From Candidatus Gastranaerophilales bacterium (GTDB lineage: Bacteria > Cyanobacteriota > Vampirovibrionia > Gastranaerophilales > Gastranaerophilaceae): a stretch of DNA of 64,000 bases. Below the pieces are notes generated by a model that searched no databases, had not been told where the DNA came from, and saw only the letters and a list, made by a program, of their open reading frames with translations. The translations under genes were made by a program, and so were the position numbers. How positions within the stretch are numbered: position 1 is the first letter of the stretch; every line of letters starts with the position of its first letter. This document shows positions 1 to 8,406 of the stretch, piece by piece. The stretch is taken from assembly GCA_910587055.1 (NCBI GenBank), contig CAJUKY010000007.1, forward strand, positions 23,037 to 87,036, given 5' to 3'.

Positions 1-2
1 AA

Positions 3-1322
3 GATTCAGTTAATTTCCTCCCCGAATGCATATACGGCGCCATAATCCACTATATTGAAAACCCTGAATTTTTCTCTAAAGATAAGGCATTATCCGTTTT
101 TATAGAAAAATTGCTTCCTGAAGATAAATTTGATGCTTTTGTATTTTTAGGCGCAGACAGAACCGTGAACGAAAATTACCTTGAAATGGTGAATAAAAGC
201 ATATATGAACCAAATACCATATTGACGGGAAGCTTAAATGTAAGAAATTCTTCTCCAAGCTTATTTTTTAAATTAAAATATGAAGTTTTAAAGGCAAAAC
301 AGCATTTTGTAAATAATACCGTAAATGTTGCAAGAAGAATGTTTGAATTATCTTCCGTACTTGACGGCGGAAACTGCGCCATAACGGCAGATGTCCTTGA
401 AAAAACAGGAAGAATATGTTTTGAAACAAGAAATGATGAATTAAAATATTCTCTTTTTCTTGCAAGCAATGATTTAAAACCTATGTACTGCCCGTTTATG
501 GAATCTTATGTGGATGTTGAAAGTTTTGATGCAAGCACGGCAAACTTATCTTCAAGATATTCTTTATTTAAATACTATTTACCGCTTTTGCACAAAAAAC
601 CGTGGTATTTCGTTGAATTTGTATTCTCAACCTTAAAACCGGGTGCGCTTTTTGCCTTAATTGTATATGCGATACTTTTATATTCTTCATTCACATTCCA
701 ATCAGGCATCGGGTTTAAATACGTTTTGCACCTTGGAGTTTTAGGCTTATTCAGCACGTTTACAGGCATACTTGCCGCAAAGCTTCCTTTAAAATCTTTA
801 ATGTATCTTTTCTTGTATCCTATCTGCTCTTTTATGCTTAATTTTAAAGTGGTTACAAAAAAGATATCCTTAAAGGGTATTCAAAAACAAATAACGGAAG
901 ATGAAAACGTTAATTCCGCCACCGTAAATTCCATAGTTTCAGACGGCAAAAAAGATTTAATCTGCAAACTTGATTTGGTATCTGAAGACGGCATGAGAAA
1001 GGTTGTTTTCAGATTTAAGAAAAGAAGATTTGTATCTGATGCGCATTTAAGAATGTATGATGCAATGGAAGATATTTCAAGAAAATTAAAATCAAAAGGC
1101 TTTATATTAAAAGTATGCCAGAACTGCGGGCACTTTGAATCCTGCCCTGACGGCACAATAGATTTATTAAAAGGGGTTTGCAAACTTAAGGAAAACTATG
1201 ATAACCCCGAAACTGCCGTACAGACTTTAATATGGAATACCTGTCAGGGATTTATGCCGCAAAAAATCTCAAATATCATTGATGATATGACAAAAAAGAA
1301 CAATAATACCCCTTTGAGTTAA
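3..1322 (+). CDS. Family 2 glycosyltransferase-like membrane protein (5' end outside window)
   Basis: The frame is open from base 3, so the gene starts upstream of the window; the TTG at 111 is only an internal codon. The visible part starts inside the catalytic domain: a hydrophobic strand ends in FLGADRTV, which resembles the acceptor DxD strand of GT2/cellulose-synthase-like enzymes. Farther on comes a stretch with SSRYSLFKYYLPLL, similar to the amphipathic region before the membrane helices in that family. Three hydrophobic helices follow (coded at about 640-690, 730-780 and 800-845). A soluble C-terminal tail of about 150 residues carries four Cys (CQNCGHFESC) that could bind a metal. 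It likely transfers a sugar at the inner membrane; substrate unknown. The classical QxxRW motif is not clear, so the GT2 call is moderate. It converges on the Ycf23-like gene across a strong hairpin. Confidence 0.6.
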   Translation, partial: DSVNFLPECIYGAIIHYIENPEFFSKDKALSVFIEKLLPEDKFDAFVFLGADRTVNENYLEMVNKSIYEPNTILTGSLNVRNSSPSLFFKLKYEVLKAKQHFVNNTVNVARRMFELSSVLDGGNCAITADVLEKTGRICFETRNDELKYSLFLASNDLKPMYCPFMESYVDVESFDASTANLSSRYSLFKYYLPLLHKKPWYFVEFVFSTLKPGALFALIVYAILLYSSFTFQSGIGFKYVLHLGVLGLFSTFTGILAAKLPLKSLMYLFLYPICSFMLNFKVVTKKISLKGIQKQITEDENVNSATVNSIVSDGKKDLICKLDLVSEDGMRKVVFRFKKRRFVSDAHLRMYDAMEDISRKLKSKGFILKVCQNCGHFESCPDGTIDLLKGVCKLKENYDNPETAVQTLIWNTCQGFMPQKISNIIDDMTKKNNNTPLS

Positions 1323-1447
1323 TTTTTTAACATTGCAACCCTGCACTACGGCACTTGCCAAAACTAAAACTAAACGCGCTAAATTAAATTTTATCATTGC
1401 GCATTTCGCAAAACACAAAATGGCTCATACACAAAATTCAAACCAAA

Positions 1448-1484
1448 AAAGCTGCCTTTAAATAAATTATTTAAAGGCAGCTTT
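1448..1484. terminator. Bidirectional Rho-independent terminator
   Basis: An 18-base perfect inverted repeat (arms 1448-1465 and 1467-1484, containing AAAGCTGCCTTTAAAT) lies between the convergent genes ending at 1322 and 1513. A-rich flanks give T-runs on both strands. Confidence 0.85.
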
Positions 1485-1512
1485 AAAAACATTTTATACG
1501 AAGATTATTATT

Positions 1513-2298
1513 TTATTTAACTAATAAATTTTGATTTGCTTCGTATAAATCACGTCTGAATGAATCTCTGTATGCAATTGAACCGATAATTTTTCTAACA
1601 GCATTAATCATTGCAATTTGAGTTTCCTGCTTATTAACGGCAGAACCAACACCAACTGCGCTTGCACCTGCGGCAAATGCCAAAGGAGCAGTATCAGCAT
1701 TAACACCTGAAGCTGTCATTATAGGAATACCTGTGTGTCTTGCGATTTCCATTGTATTAGAAATTGTAGTTTTTGCAAGATTTAAAAATTCATGTGCATT
1801 TGTTGCTTTATTAATTGCTCCTTGTTTTGTACCTTCAGTTTGAATAAGGTCAATTCCTAAAAGTTCAAGCTTACGTACAAGTTCAATCTGCTGTTCAATA
1901 GCGATATCACCGGGAACGGTAACACATGTGAAAACACCGTTCGGTGTAAGGGTTAAAGTTTCAAGTGCGATTTCATAAACATCGTCAGCACCGAATTCCA
2001 TACCTTGTTTATAAAGAGCATCAAAGTTGCCGATTTCAATAGCATCAGCACCCCATTGAACAGCTTTTGCAAGTTTAAAAGGTTCAACGGATGATACAAA
2101 AACAGGGAGCTTTGTATTCTGTTTTGCAGCTTTAATAACTTCTTCATCAGCCGCAACGTCAACAGCGCTTGCTAAGCCTAATTGTGCAGCCTTTGCAACG
2201 TTTCTTACGCTTTCGATATCAAAATTATCAATACCGGCAATAATTTTTACGGCTCTTCTTTCTCTTAAGTGCCTTTTAAAAACATCAATATTTCTCAT
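1513..2298 (-). CDS. Ycf23/DUF561 family protein
   Basis: This 261-residue TIM-barrel-like protein matches the Ycf23 (DUF561) family, found in plastids and cyanobacteria. Recognisable blocks are IIAGIDNFDIESV, SAVDVAADEEV, VFVSSVEPF, GADAIEIGNFDALY, IDLIQTEGTKQG and, near the C-terminus, IMTASGVNADTAPLAFAAGA. The function of the family is not established; the fold and the phosphate-loop-like ASGVN and GVGSAVN segments suggest binding of a phosphorylated ligand. The ATG is preceded by AAGGAAAT about 11 bases upstream. It stands alone, convergent with the glycosyltransferase and divergent from the protease gene. It supports a cyanobacterial-phylum origin. Confidence 0.85.
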   Translation of the reverse strand: MRNIDVFKRHLRERRAVKIIAGIDNFDIESVRNVAKAAQLGLASAVDVAADEEVIKAAKQNTKLPVFVSSVEPFKLAKAVQWGADAIEIGNFDALYKQGMEFGADDVYEIALETLTLTPNGVFTCVTVPGDIAIEQQIELVRKLELLGIDLIQTEGTKQGAINKATNAHEFLNLAKTTISNTMEIARHTGIPIMTASGVNADTAPLAFAAGASAVGVGSAVNKQETQIAMINAVRKIIGSIAYRDSFRRDLYEANQNLLVK

Positions 2299-2419
2299 CT
2301 TATTTTATTTCCTTTCGTAAAAGCTAGAAGAATTATAACACACTTAAAACAGGGGTGCAATTTAATTTTAAACACTCAATGCTTTAATAAAAATAACAGT
2401 AAAATTCGGAGTATTATTG

Positions 2420-3139
2420 ATGTATAAAACATTAAAAAAATATTTTTTGCATATAATCTTCACATTTCTTTTAACTTTTTCCATGCCCGTATTTTCTTTT
2501 TCAGCATTAGCAGCAACAGTTGAAGAAGACACTTATAGCAGAATTTACGAAAGAATAACACCGGCTATTGTTGCAATTGATGCACAGGTGGATGAAGGAG
2601 TTTCATCAGGCACAGGCTGTGTTATAGACCCTAAAGGCGTAATATTGACAAGCTCTCATGTTATAAGCAAAGCAAAAAATATTGAAGTTACAATTTCAAA
2701 CGGACAAACTTATAAGGGCGAGGTGCTTGCCGTTTTAAAAGATAAAAATGACCTTGCAATAATAAAAATAAACCCTAAAAAACCGCTTCCCGTTATATCA
2801 TTCGGCAACAGCGAAAATATCAAAGTAGGGCAGAGGGTGCTTGCTATAGGAAACCCGTTCGGCTTCCGCGGTACTTTAACAACAGGAATAATTTCAAGGA
2901 TTGATTATCAGAGAAAGAAAATTCAAACAGATGCCGCAATAAACCCGGGGTGCTCCGGCGGGCCTCTTTTAAACCTTGAAGGAGAAGTAATCGGCATAAA
3001 TCAATCGATATATAACCCTGATAATAACAGATCAAATATCGGCATAGGCTTTGCCGTTCCCGTTAATTATGCCAAAGATTTTATCAATTTAACAAAGTCA
3101 AAAATGGCATCGATTGAAGGTTCAACGAGAAGAAGATGA
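2420..3139 (+). CDS. Secreted HtrA/Deg-like trypsin-type serine protease without PDZ
   Basis: The S1C-type protease domain has the complete catalytic triad: His80 in SSHVIS, Asp111 in KNDLAII and Ser179 in NPGCSGGPL. An N-terminal hydrophobic segment (residues 8-32) is a probable signal peptide, so it should act outside the cytoplasm on misfolded or exposed proteins. At 239 residues it ends after the protease domain; the PDZ domain of DegP/HtrA is absent. The motif before the serine is GCSGG rather than the usual GNSGG. The ATG at 2420 is chosen over TTG at 2417 because GGAG at 2408-2411 sits 8 bases before it. Divergent from ycf23. Family call is secure; substrate unknown. Confidence 0.85.
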   Translation: MYKTLKKYFLHIIFTFLLTFSMPVFSFSALAATVEEDTYSRIYERITPAIVAIDAQVDEGVSSGTGCVIDPKGVILTSSHVISKAKNIEVTISNGQTYKGEVLAVLKDKNDLAIIKINPKKPLPVISFGNSENIKVGQRVLAIGNPFGFRGTLTTGIISRIDYQRKKIQTDAAINPGCSGGPLLNLEGEVIGINQSIYNPDNNRSNIGIGFAVPVNYAKDFINLTKSKMASIEGSTRRR

Positions 3140-3217
3140 GTGAACATATTTAATAAATTTCACGCCAAAACCTTGAAAGGAAAAATTATTTCTTATGTAA
3201 ATCCATTCACTAATTAA
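3140..3217 (+). CDS. Possible 25-residue peptide ORF directly after the protease
   Basis: A GTG immediately follows the protease stop codon (TGA 3137-3139) and opens 25 codons to TAA at 3215-3217. The product begins MNIFNKFHAKTLKG and ends YVNPFTN, a normal amino-acid mix rather than junk. It has no separate ribosome site, so it would depend on translational coupling. It could equally be the remnant of the start of a larger gene. No family recognised. Confidence 0.25.
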   Translation: MNIFNKFHAKTLKGKIISYVNPFTN

Positions 3218-3252
3218 TCTGTTTTTTGTTTGTTTTTATCCCTAAGCTCAGG

Positions 3253-4908
3253 TTAATCATGGAGATAATATCGCATGGTTTTCAGGGTATGATTATTACC
3301 GAAACCCTCACCTGAGGGTATCTCAAACACAGCAGGCTTGCCATTCTTAAATTCCAAAACTCTTTCGCTTGCTCCCCCGGTCAAACTGTTACTCAAGTAA
3401 GTATCAAGCTTGCCGGTTTTTTGATCAAAAGCTACAGTTTTAGATATAATTGAACTAGTCCCAACAGTTTTCCCAATCTCTGTATAGCCCTCACAATAGG
3501 ACGTCTTAATACCATTTTCATCCAGAGAGATATTTCTAAATCTGTCTCCGTTTGGCAAACATTCTCTAATCTCCCTTACAATACCATTTTGAATTTTGCA
3601 TTCTCTTGTAATATCTTGACCATCAACTATAAAATCGCCTTTCATAATAGTCGTCTTTTCACTTATCTGACTAATGTCTGCTATTTTTTCGCCCATATCA
3701 TTAAAACCATTTTTTTTAAATAGTTTTTTCACTTCATTGATTACATCATCCGCTTTAGTACTGCATTCCTTGGCTGAAATTGCCATTTTACGAACCTGTT
3801 CATCGACATATTCTTTAAACTGTTCTTCGGTTAACTGTGCTTTTAACTGCTTATTGTGCTCACCGGCACGTTCAAAAGCTGCATACGCAACTTCACGGCG
3901 ATCATGCGGTTCTTTTGTTGCCCTTATTTCATTAATTACATCGGGCCCGAAAAAATCAGTTTTATATCCCGTCAACGGTTTTTGTTCTTGTTTTGTTTTT
4001 ATTTCTTCTTTTTTACCATGCTGTTCGGGTTTTTTCTCCGGTTCGGTTTGTTCTTGCTTGCCGGGTTCGTTTTTACTCTCGGGCTGCTTTTTTACATCCG
4101 GCTCAGCTTTATCACCGGATTTAATTTCTGTTTTACCATCATTTTCGGGTTTTTGTCCGCTGCCGGGTTCAGACTTTGGTTCTGCACCGTTAGCTTTTTT
4201 CCTATCCTTATTTTTTGGTACCGGCTTGTCAGTTTCCTTCTCCGGTTCGCCGACAGAAGACTTTTGCGATTCCTCGGGTGTGCGTTTTGGCATTTTCTTT
4301 TTCTTTGGCGCTCCTTCTGAAGCATCTTTCGCATCTTTCAACTCCGGCGCATTTTCAGACTTTTCTGACCCTTGCTGCCCAATCGGCGTGTTATCGGAAC
4401 TCTGCTGTCCGCCGCCGGAAGGCTTTGCAGGTTCCTGACTCCTGCTCTGCACCGCATCGCTTTCAGCAGGTTTAACGGAAGCTGTTCCGACTTTTTCTTT
4501 GCCGGCTTTAATTTTATTATTTATATCTTCGCATTGAAGTTTTTCATTGCCGTTCCATAAAGATTTCACCTTAGAAACAGTGTATTTAAAGCCTTCCTGA
4601 ATATTTGTCCGCAATTTTAAATTTTCATCAGAAACCCCGTTAACAAATTTATTTATATTCTTTCCCTTTGAGGCTAAACCAAAAAGTGCTCCTAAAGAAG
4701 CTGCTGCCACAGCTACAGCAGCACCTAAGCCGATTGCCTTCTTTTTATTTACCTCTTTGCCGCCAATTACAAGAGTGTCGGCTTTTAATTCATTATCAGC
4801 AGATGCTTGGCTTTGAGGCTTAACTATATTTTGATTATTATTATAAAAAACCTGATTTCCCTGCATTTGGGAAAATGTCATTAATTTATTATTAACCGTA
4901 GAGCTCAT
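3253..4908 (-). CDS. Single-TM protein with long Pro/Lys/Glu-rich linker, function unknown
   Basis: I do not recognise this 551-residue protein. Order of parts: an N-terminal segment with MTFSQMQGNQVFYNN (residues 10-24), one hydrophobic Ala/Gly-rich helix (about residues 58-80), a low-complexity linker of about 200 residues rich in P, K, E, S and G with many PEKK/SEPG-like units, and a folded-looking C-terminal part of about 240 residues. The C-terminal part contains short strands with FIVDGQDITREC and DGQ/NGD turns. It has no classical signal peptide. The next gene upstream (5067-6194) shares the N-terminal motif and the helix position, so the two are diverged paralogues. The long opposite-strand frames over the linker are compositional shadows. 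Confidence 0.75.
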   Translation of the reverse strand: MSSTVNNKLMTFSQMQGNQVFYNNNQNIVKPQSQASADNELKADTLVIGGKEVNKKKAIGLGAAVAVAAASLGALFGLASKGKNINKFVNGVSDENLKLRTNIQEGFKYTVSKVKSLWNGNEKLQCEDINNKIKAGKEKVGTASVKPAESDAVQSRSQEPAKPSGGGQQSSDNTPIGQQGSEKSENAPELKDAKDASEGAPKKKKMPKRTPEESQKSSVGEPEKETDKPVPKNKDRKKANGAEPKSEPGSGQKPENDGKTEIKSGDKAEPDVKKQPESKNEPGKQEQTEPEKKPEQHGKKEEIKTKQEQKPLTGYKTDFFGPDVINEIRATKEPHDRREVAYAAFERAGEHNKQLKAQLTEEQFKEYVDEQVRKMAISAKECSTKADDVINEVKKLFKKNGFNDMGEKIADISQISEKTTIMKGDFIVDGQDITRECKIQNGIVREIRECLPNGDRFRNISLDENGIKTSYCEGYTEIGKTVGTSSIISKTVAFDQKTGKLDTYLSNSLTGGASERVLEFKNGKPAVFEIPSGEGFGNNHTLKTMRYYLHD

Positions 4909-5066
4909 ACGTAACCTTATCTAAATTTAATTATCTTTTATTATTAATAAAAACGCAAAAACCTTAAAAATTGCGCAAAATATTATTTTTACACTAAAAT
5001 ATTTCTTGTCTTTATTTTATCAATTCCGCCCTCATAAGGCACTAAATAAAACAATCCCTGCCAGCA

Positions 5067-6194
5067 CTAATAATTTATATATCTTTCGGCACTGCCCTCG
5101 GATAACAAACCCTGAACATCAAAATCTTTGTATTTATCCGCCTCATCTTTTATTAAAGACAGAAACATATTTTTATTAAAAAATAAAGATGTAAGATTTT
5201 TTGACCCTTCTTCTTCCTGCATAAATGCCGCGCCCAAAGGAGAATTTAAGATTTTTTCTTTATCCGTATTATGAAACACTTTGATTACATCAAGCTGATC
5301 CTGTGTAAAATTATCATCTTTGGATCTTAATAAAATTCTTGTGTGGATAGTCCTTGCGGCTTTATCCTGCCTCTTTTCTTTAAAATGCAGTTCAACACAA
5401 GCTCTGCCATCCTTTGAAATACCGGCCCTGTAGCCATAATCACCACTGCTTTTACCCAGAGCATAATCGGTATAATCATTATAAGAAGCCTTCATATTGC
5501 CCATTTTTCCGTCAATAATTGCAAAACCATTCGGAAATCCTGAATGAAGCGTTCTTGTATCAAGAAATATATCGCTTACATTCGTGTAATCATGCGGTTT
5601 TATGTTTCCTAATACTTTTACATCAACGGAATTATTCAATCTTACATGTTCTCCGCGCTGAATTACGCTTGCTTCCTGCGGAGCTTTTTGCAACCTTTTA
5701 ATCCATTTTGAAATATCTGCCTCAACTGACGTTTCATCAAAAGAAACCGGAGTGATTCTATACATATAGTCTTGAAACTCGGGATTATTAATCTCGTCAA
5801 CAATTTTTTCAATTTTTTGCACTGCCTCTTCGGCTGCCTCTGCAGCCTTTGCCGTTTCATCAGCACCGGCTGCTTTTGCCGCCGCATCTACGGAACTGCG
5901 TCCGGCTTCTGCCAATTTATCCGTATTTTTGCCTTTAAGCTTAAAAAGGCCTGCCGCGGCAAGTGCAATAACGGCCGCGATAATACCGCCTTTAATTAAG
6001 GTTTTCTTTTTATCTTCATTCTTCTTATCAAGAATATCTTCATCCAACGAAGCATTCAATTTAATATTAGCATCTAAAGCATTATTTATATCATTTGATT
6101 TAGCAGGTTTCATATTATGATAAAATGCCGTGTTGCTGCCAACATCACAAAATGTCATTTGTTTTGCTGTATTAGGATTAAAATTTGTGCTCAT
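5067..6194 (-). CDS. Single-TM protein, paralogue of the downstream gene by its N-terminus
   Basis: Function unknown. The protein (375 residues) starts MSTNFNPNTAKQMTF and has CDVGSNTAFYHN, parallel to the MTF...N..FY.N block of the neighbouring protein. A hydrophobic helix follows at about residues 68-85, then an Ala/Glu-rich coiled segment (about 95-130). A C-terminal domain of about 240 residues holds HVRLNNSVDVKVLG and a strand-rich region ending in SAERYINY. No signal peptide, so the helix probably anchors it with the C-terminal domain on the far side. Same strand as 3253-4908 with a 158-base gap, so possibly separate transcripts. The start lacks a clear ribosome site. Confidence 0.75.
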   Translation of the reverse strand: MSTNFNPNTAKQMTFCDVGSNTAFYHNMKPAKSNDINNALDANIKLNASLDEDILDKKNEDKKKTLIKGGIIAAVIALAAAGLFKLKGKNTDKLAEAGRSSVDAAAKAAGADETAKAAEAAEEAVQKIEKIVDEINNPEFQDYMYRITPVSFDETSVEADISKWIKRLQKAPQEASVIQRGEHVRLNNSVDVKVLGNIKPHDYTNVSDIFLDTRTLHSGFPNGFAIIDGKMGNMKASYNDYTDYALGKSSGDYGYRAGISKDGRACVELHFKEKRQDKAARTIHTRILLRSKDDNFTQDQLDVIKVFHNTDKEKILNSPLGAAFMQEEEGSKNLTSLFFNKNMFLSLIKDEADKYKDFDVQGLLSEGSAERYINY

Positions 6195-6344
6195 GAATAA
6201 CTTTTGAAATTAATAAGGATATTTCTATACTAATATAAAAAACCCTGAACCGAAAATATTGCCATTTACACACTCCGGTATAATTTTATTAAAAATTATT
6301 TATGTTTTAATAATAAATAAATTTAAAAAGGATGTTTACCGGAT

Positions 6345-7052
6345 ATGTTTGATGAAATTAGTTCAATTTTTCTTGATTTTGACGGCACGATTACAAAGCA
6401 GGATACAGTTAATTCTTTTTTTAAAATCTTCGCAAAACCCGAATGGATAAATGTAGAACAGGAATGGATAAATGGCAAAATAAGTTCCTGCACCTGCATG
6501 CAGCTTCAATTAGATTTAATAGATAATCTCACGGAAGAAAAATTCTATAATTTTTTAAATTCAATTCAAATTCAAGACGGTTTTATTAAATTCTGCACCC
6601 TTGCAGAACAAAACAATAAAAATATAGCCGTAATAAGCGACGGCTTTGATTATTTTATAGAATACATTCTAAAAAAAGAAAATATAAATACCCCCTTCTT
6701 TGCAAATAAACTTGATTTTTTAAAAGAAAACGGCTTTTTAAAATTTAAGCTTTCATTCCCGAATACGGATAATGCCTGCCCCTTAAGCCTTGGCAGCTGC
6801 AAATGCGCTAAAGTTAAAAATCTTACCGCAGAAGATGAAAAATTTTTATTCGCCGGTGATGGATTATCCGATAGGTGTATTGCAAGCAAGGCTCATCTGT
6901 TGTTTGCTAAAAACAGTTTAAAAAATCATTGCGTTAAAAACGGAATGAATTTTAGTGAATTCAACGATTTCAATGATATTTTAAACCGGCTATCTTTAAA
7001 GAAGGGAATGAAAAATGCAGGATTTAAAACAGAAAACACTATCGGAAGCTGA
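6345..7052 (+). CDS. HAD-superfamily phosphatase, MtnX/phosphoserine-phosphatase-like
   Basis: HAD motif I is DFDGTIT (Asp11 nucleophile, Asp13 acid), motif II is VISDGFDYFI, and motif IV is FAGDGLSDRC. The cap region between motifs I and II fits the HAD-IB group that includes phosphoserine phosphatase and MtnX-type 2-hydroxy-3-keto-5-methylthiopentenyl-1-phosphate phosphatase; the GDGLSDR...A...FAK ending is closest to MtnX. The real substrate is not evident, because no other methionine-salvage gene is nearby. The gene overlaps the aminotransferase by 38 bases and heads a four-gene operon. The ribosome site for this ATG is weak. Confidence 0.7.
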   Translation: MFDEISSIFLDFDGTITKQDTVNSFFKIFAKPEWINVEQEWINGKISSCTCMQLQLDLIDNLTEEKFYNFLNSIQIQDGFIKFCTLAEQNNKNIAVISDGFDYFIEYILKKENINTPFFANKLDFLKENGFLKFKLSFPNTDNACPLSLGSCKCAKVKNLTAEDEKFLFAGDGLSDRCIASKAHLLFAKNSLKNHCVKNGMNFSEFNDFNDILNRLSLKKGMKNAGFKTENTIGS

Positions 7053-8400
7053 AATCAGAGAGCTGGACAACAAGTATTGTTCATGGGGAGATACCACACA
7101 CTACAGTAAAAACCCGAAAATTTTTAATAATTGCAAGGGTACATTTATGTTTGATAACAATGATACCCCGTATCTGGATTTACAGATGTGGTATGCAAGC
7201 TGCAACCTCGGATATAAAAACGAAAAAATTTCAAATGCCGTGATAGATTGCATAAACACTATGCCGCAGATTGCTTCCCGTTTTCTGTTTGAAAACAAAG
7301 TTCTCTTAGCATCAAAAATTGCACGCGCAAACAAAAAAAGATTTAATTTAAAAGGAAGAGTACATTTTAATGTAGGCGGTGCGCAGGCCGTTGAAGATGC
7401 CTTAAAATTAGTCAGAAATTATACGGGAAAAAATCTTCTGTTTGCCTTTATGGGGGGATACCACGGAAGAACAATCGGCACCTCCTGCGTTACTTCAAGT
7501 TTCAGATACCGAGAATACTTCGGACACTTTGGCGACCGCGCCCATTTTGTACCGTTCCCTTACTGCTACAGATGCCACTACGGGAAAAAATGCGAGGATT
7601 GCAATTTTTACTGCGTTAAACAATTTGAAAAGAATTTTGAAAGCGAATACAAATCTTTTTACGACCCTGCTACAAGAAAATCTGAATATATAGCATTTAT
7701 CGCAGAACCCCTTCAAGGAACCGGCGGATATATCGTTCCTCCGATGGGATATTTTAAAGAATTAAAAAGAGTACTTGATAAATTCGGTATTTTATTTATC
7801 GCCGATGAAATTCAGATGGGCTTTTACAGAACAGGAAAACTCTGGTCAATAGAACACTTTGATGTACAGCCCGATGTTATAACATTCGGTAAATCCTTAA
7901 CAAACGGCTTAAATCCTCTTGGCGGATTATGGGCAAGAGAAGAAATGATTAATCCTGATATCTGGCCCGCAGGACGCACACATTCAACCTATTCATCAAA
8001 CCCGATTGGATGTGCTGCAGGCTGTGCCGTTATGAATACATTTGAAGAACATGATTTTGAAGATGAAATTAAAGAAAAAGGCAAAAGATTTTTAGAAGGC
8101 TTGAAATGCCTAAAATCCCGTTATAGGCAGATAGGAAATGTTGACGGCCTCGGTTTGGCGCTTAGAATCGAATGTACAAAAGAAGACGGTTTTACACCCG
8201 ACAAAGAGCTCTGCGACAATATCATAGAAGAAGGCTTAAAAGGAAACCTTGAATACAGAGGACAAAGATGCGGGCTTGTTTTAAATAACGGCGGATATTT
8301 TAAAAACGTTATCACCCTTGTTCCGCCCGTTACAATTTCAAATGAAGAAATTGATATGGCAATTGAGCTTATAGATAAATTGTTTAAGAGGTTTTGCTAA
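7015..8400 (+). CDS. Class III PLP-dependent aminotransferase
   Basis: The 461-residue protein follows the GABA/ornithine aminotransferase fold family: LDLQMWYASCNLGY near the N-terminus, GGAQAVEDALKL and MGGYHGRT for cofactor binding, FIADEIQMGFYRTG with the PLP-contacting Asp, and the Schiff-base Lys in TFGKSLTNG. A cysteine-rich loop, CYRC followed by CEDCNFYC, resembles the CYRCPF loop seen in several bacterial members and may bind a metal. GAAGGGA 7 bases before 7015 supports this ATG, even though it lies within the HAD gene. Its partners (phosphatase, alpha/beta hydrolase, membrane protein) suggest synthesis or remodelling of a small amino compound. The substrate cannot be read from the sequence. 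Confidence 0.85.
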   Translation: MQDLKQKTLSEAEIRELDNKYCSWGDTTHYSKNPKIFNNCKGTFMFDNNDTPYLDLQMWYASCNLGYKNEKISNAVIDCINTMPQIASRFLFENKVLLASKIARANKKRFNLKGRVHFNVGGAQAVEDALKLVRNYTGKNLLFAFMGGYHGRTIGTSCVTSSFRYREYFGHFGDRAHFVPFPYCYRCHYGKKCEDCNFYCVKQFEKNFESEYKSFYDPATRKSEYIAFIAEPLQGTGGYIVPPMGYFKELKRVLDKFGILFIADEIQMGFYRTGKLWSIEHFDVQPDVITFGKSLTNGLNPLGGLWAREEMINPDIWPAGRTHSTYSSNPIGCAAGCAVMNTFEEHDFEDEIKEKGKRFLEGLKCLKSRYRQIGNVDGLGLALRIECTKEDGFTPDKELCDNIIEEGLKGNLEYRGQRCGLVLNNGGYFKNVITLVPPVTISNEEIDMAIELIDKLFKRFC

Positions 8401-8406
8401 ATTATT

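Noticed and set aside
3674..4438. Long open frame on the plus strand (254 codons) opposite the single-TM protein gene
   Set aside because: It is the antisense of the low-complexity Pro/Lys/Glu linker; Ser/Cys/Phe-rich composition, no ribosome site, and the minus-strand gene has a paralogue.
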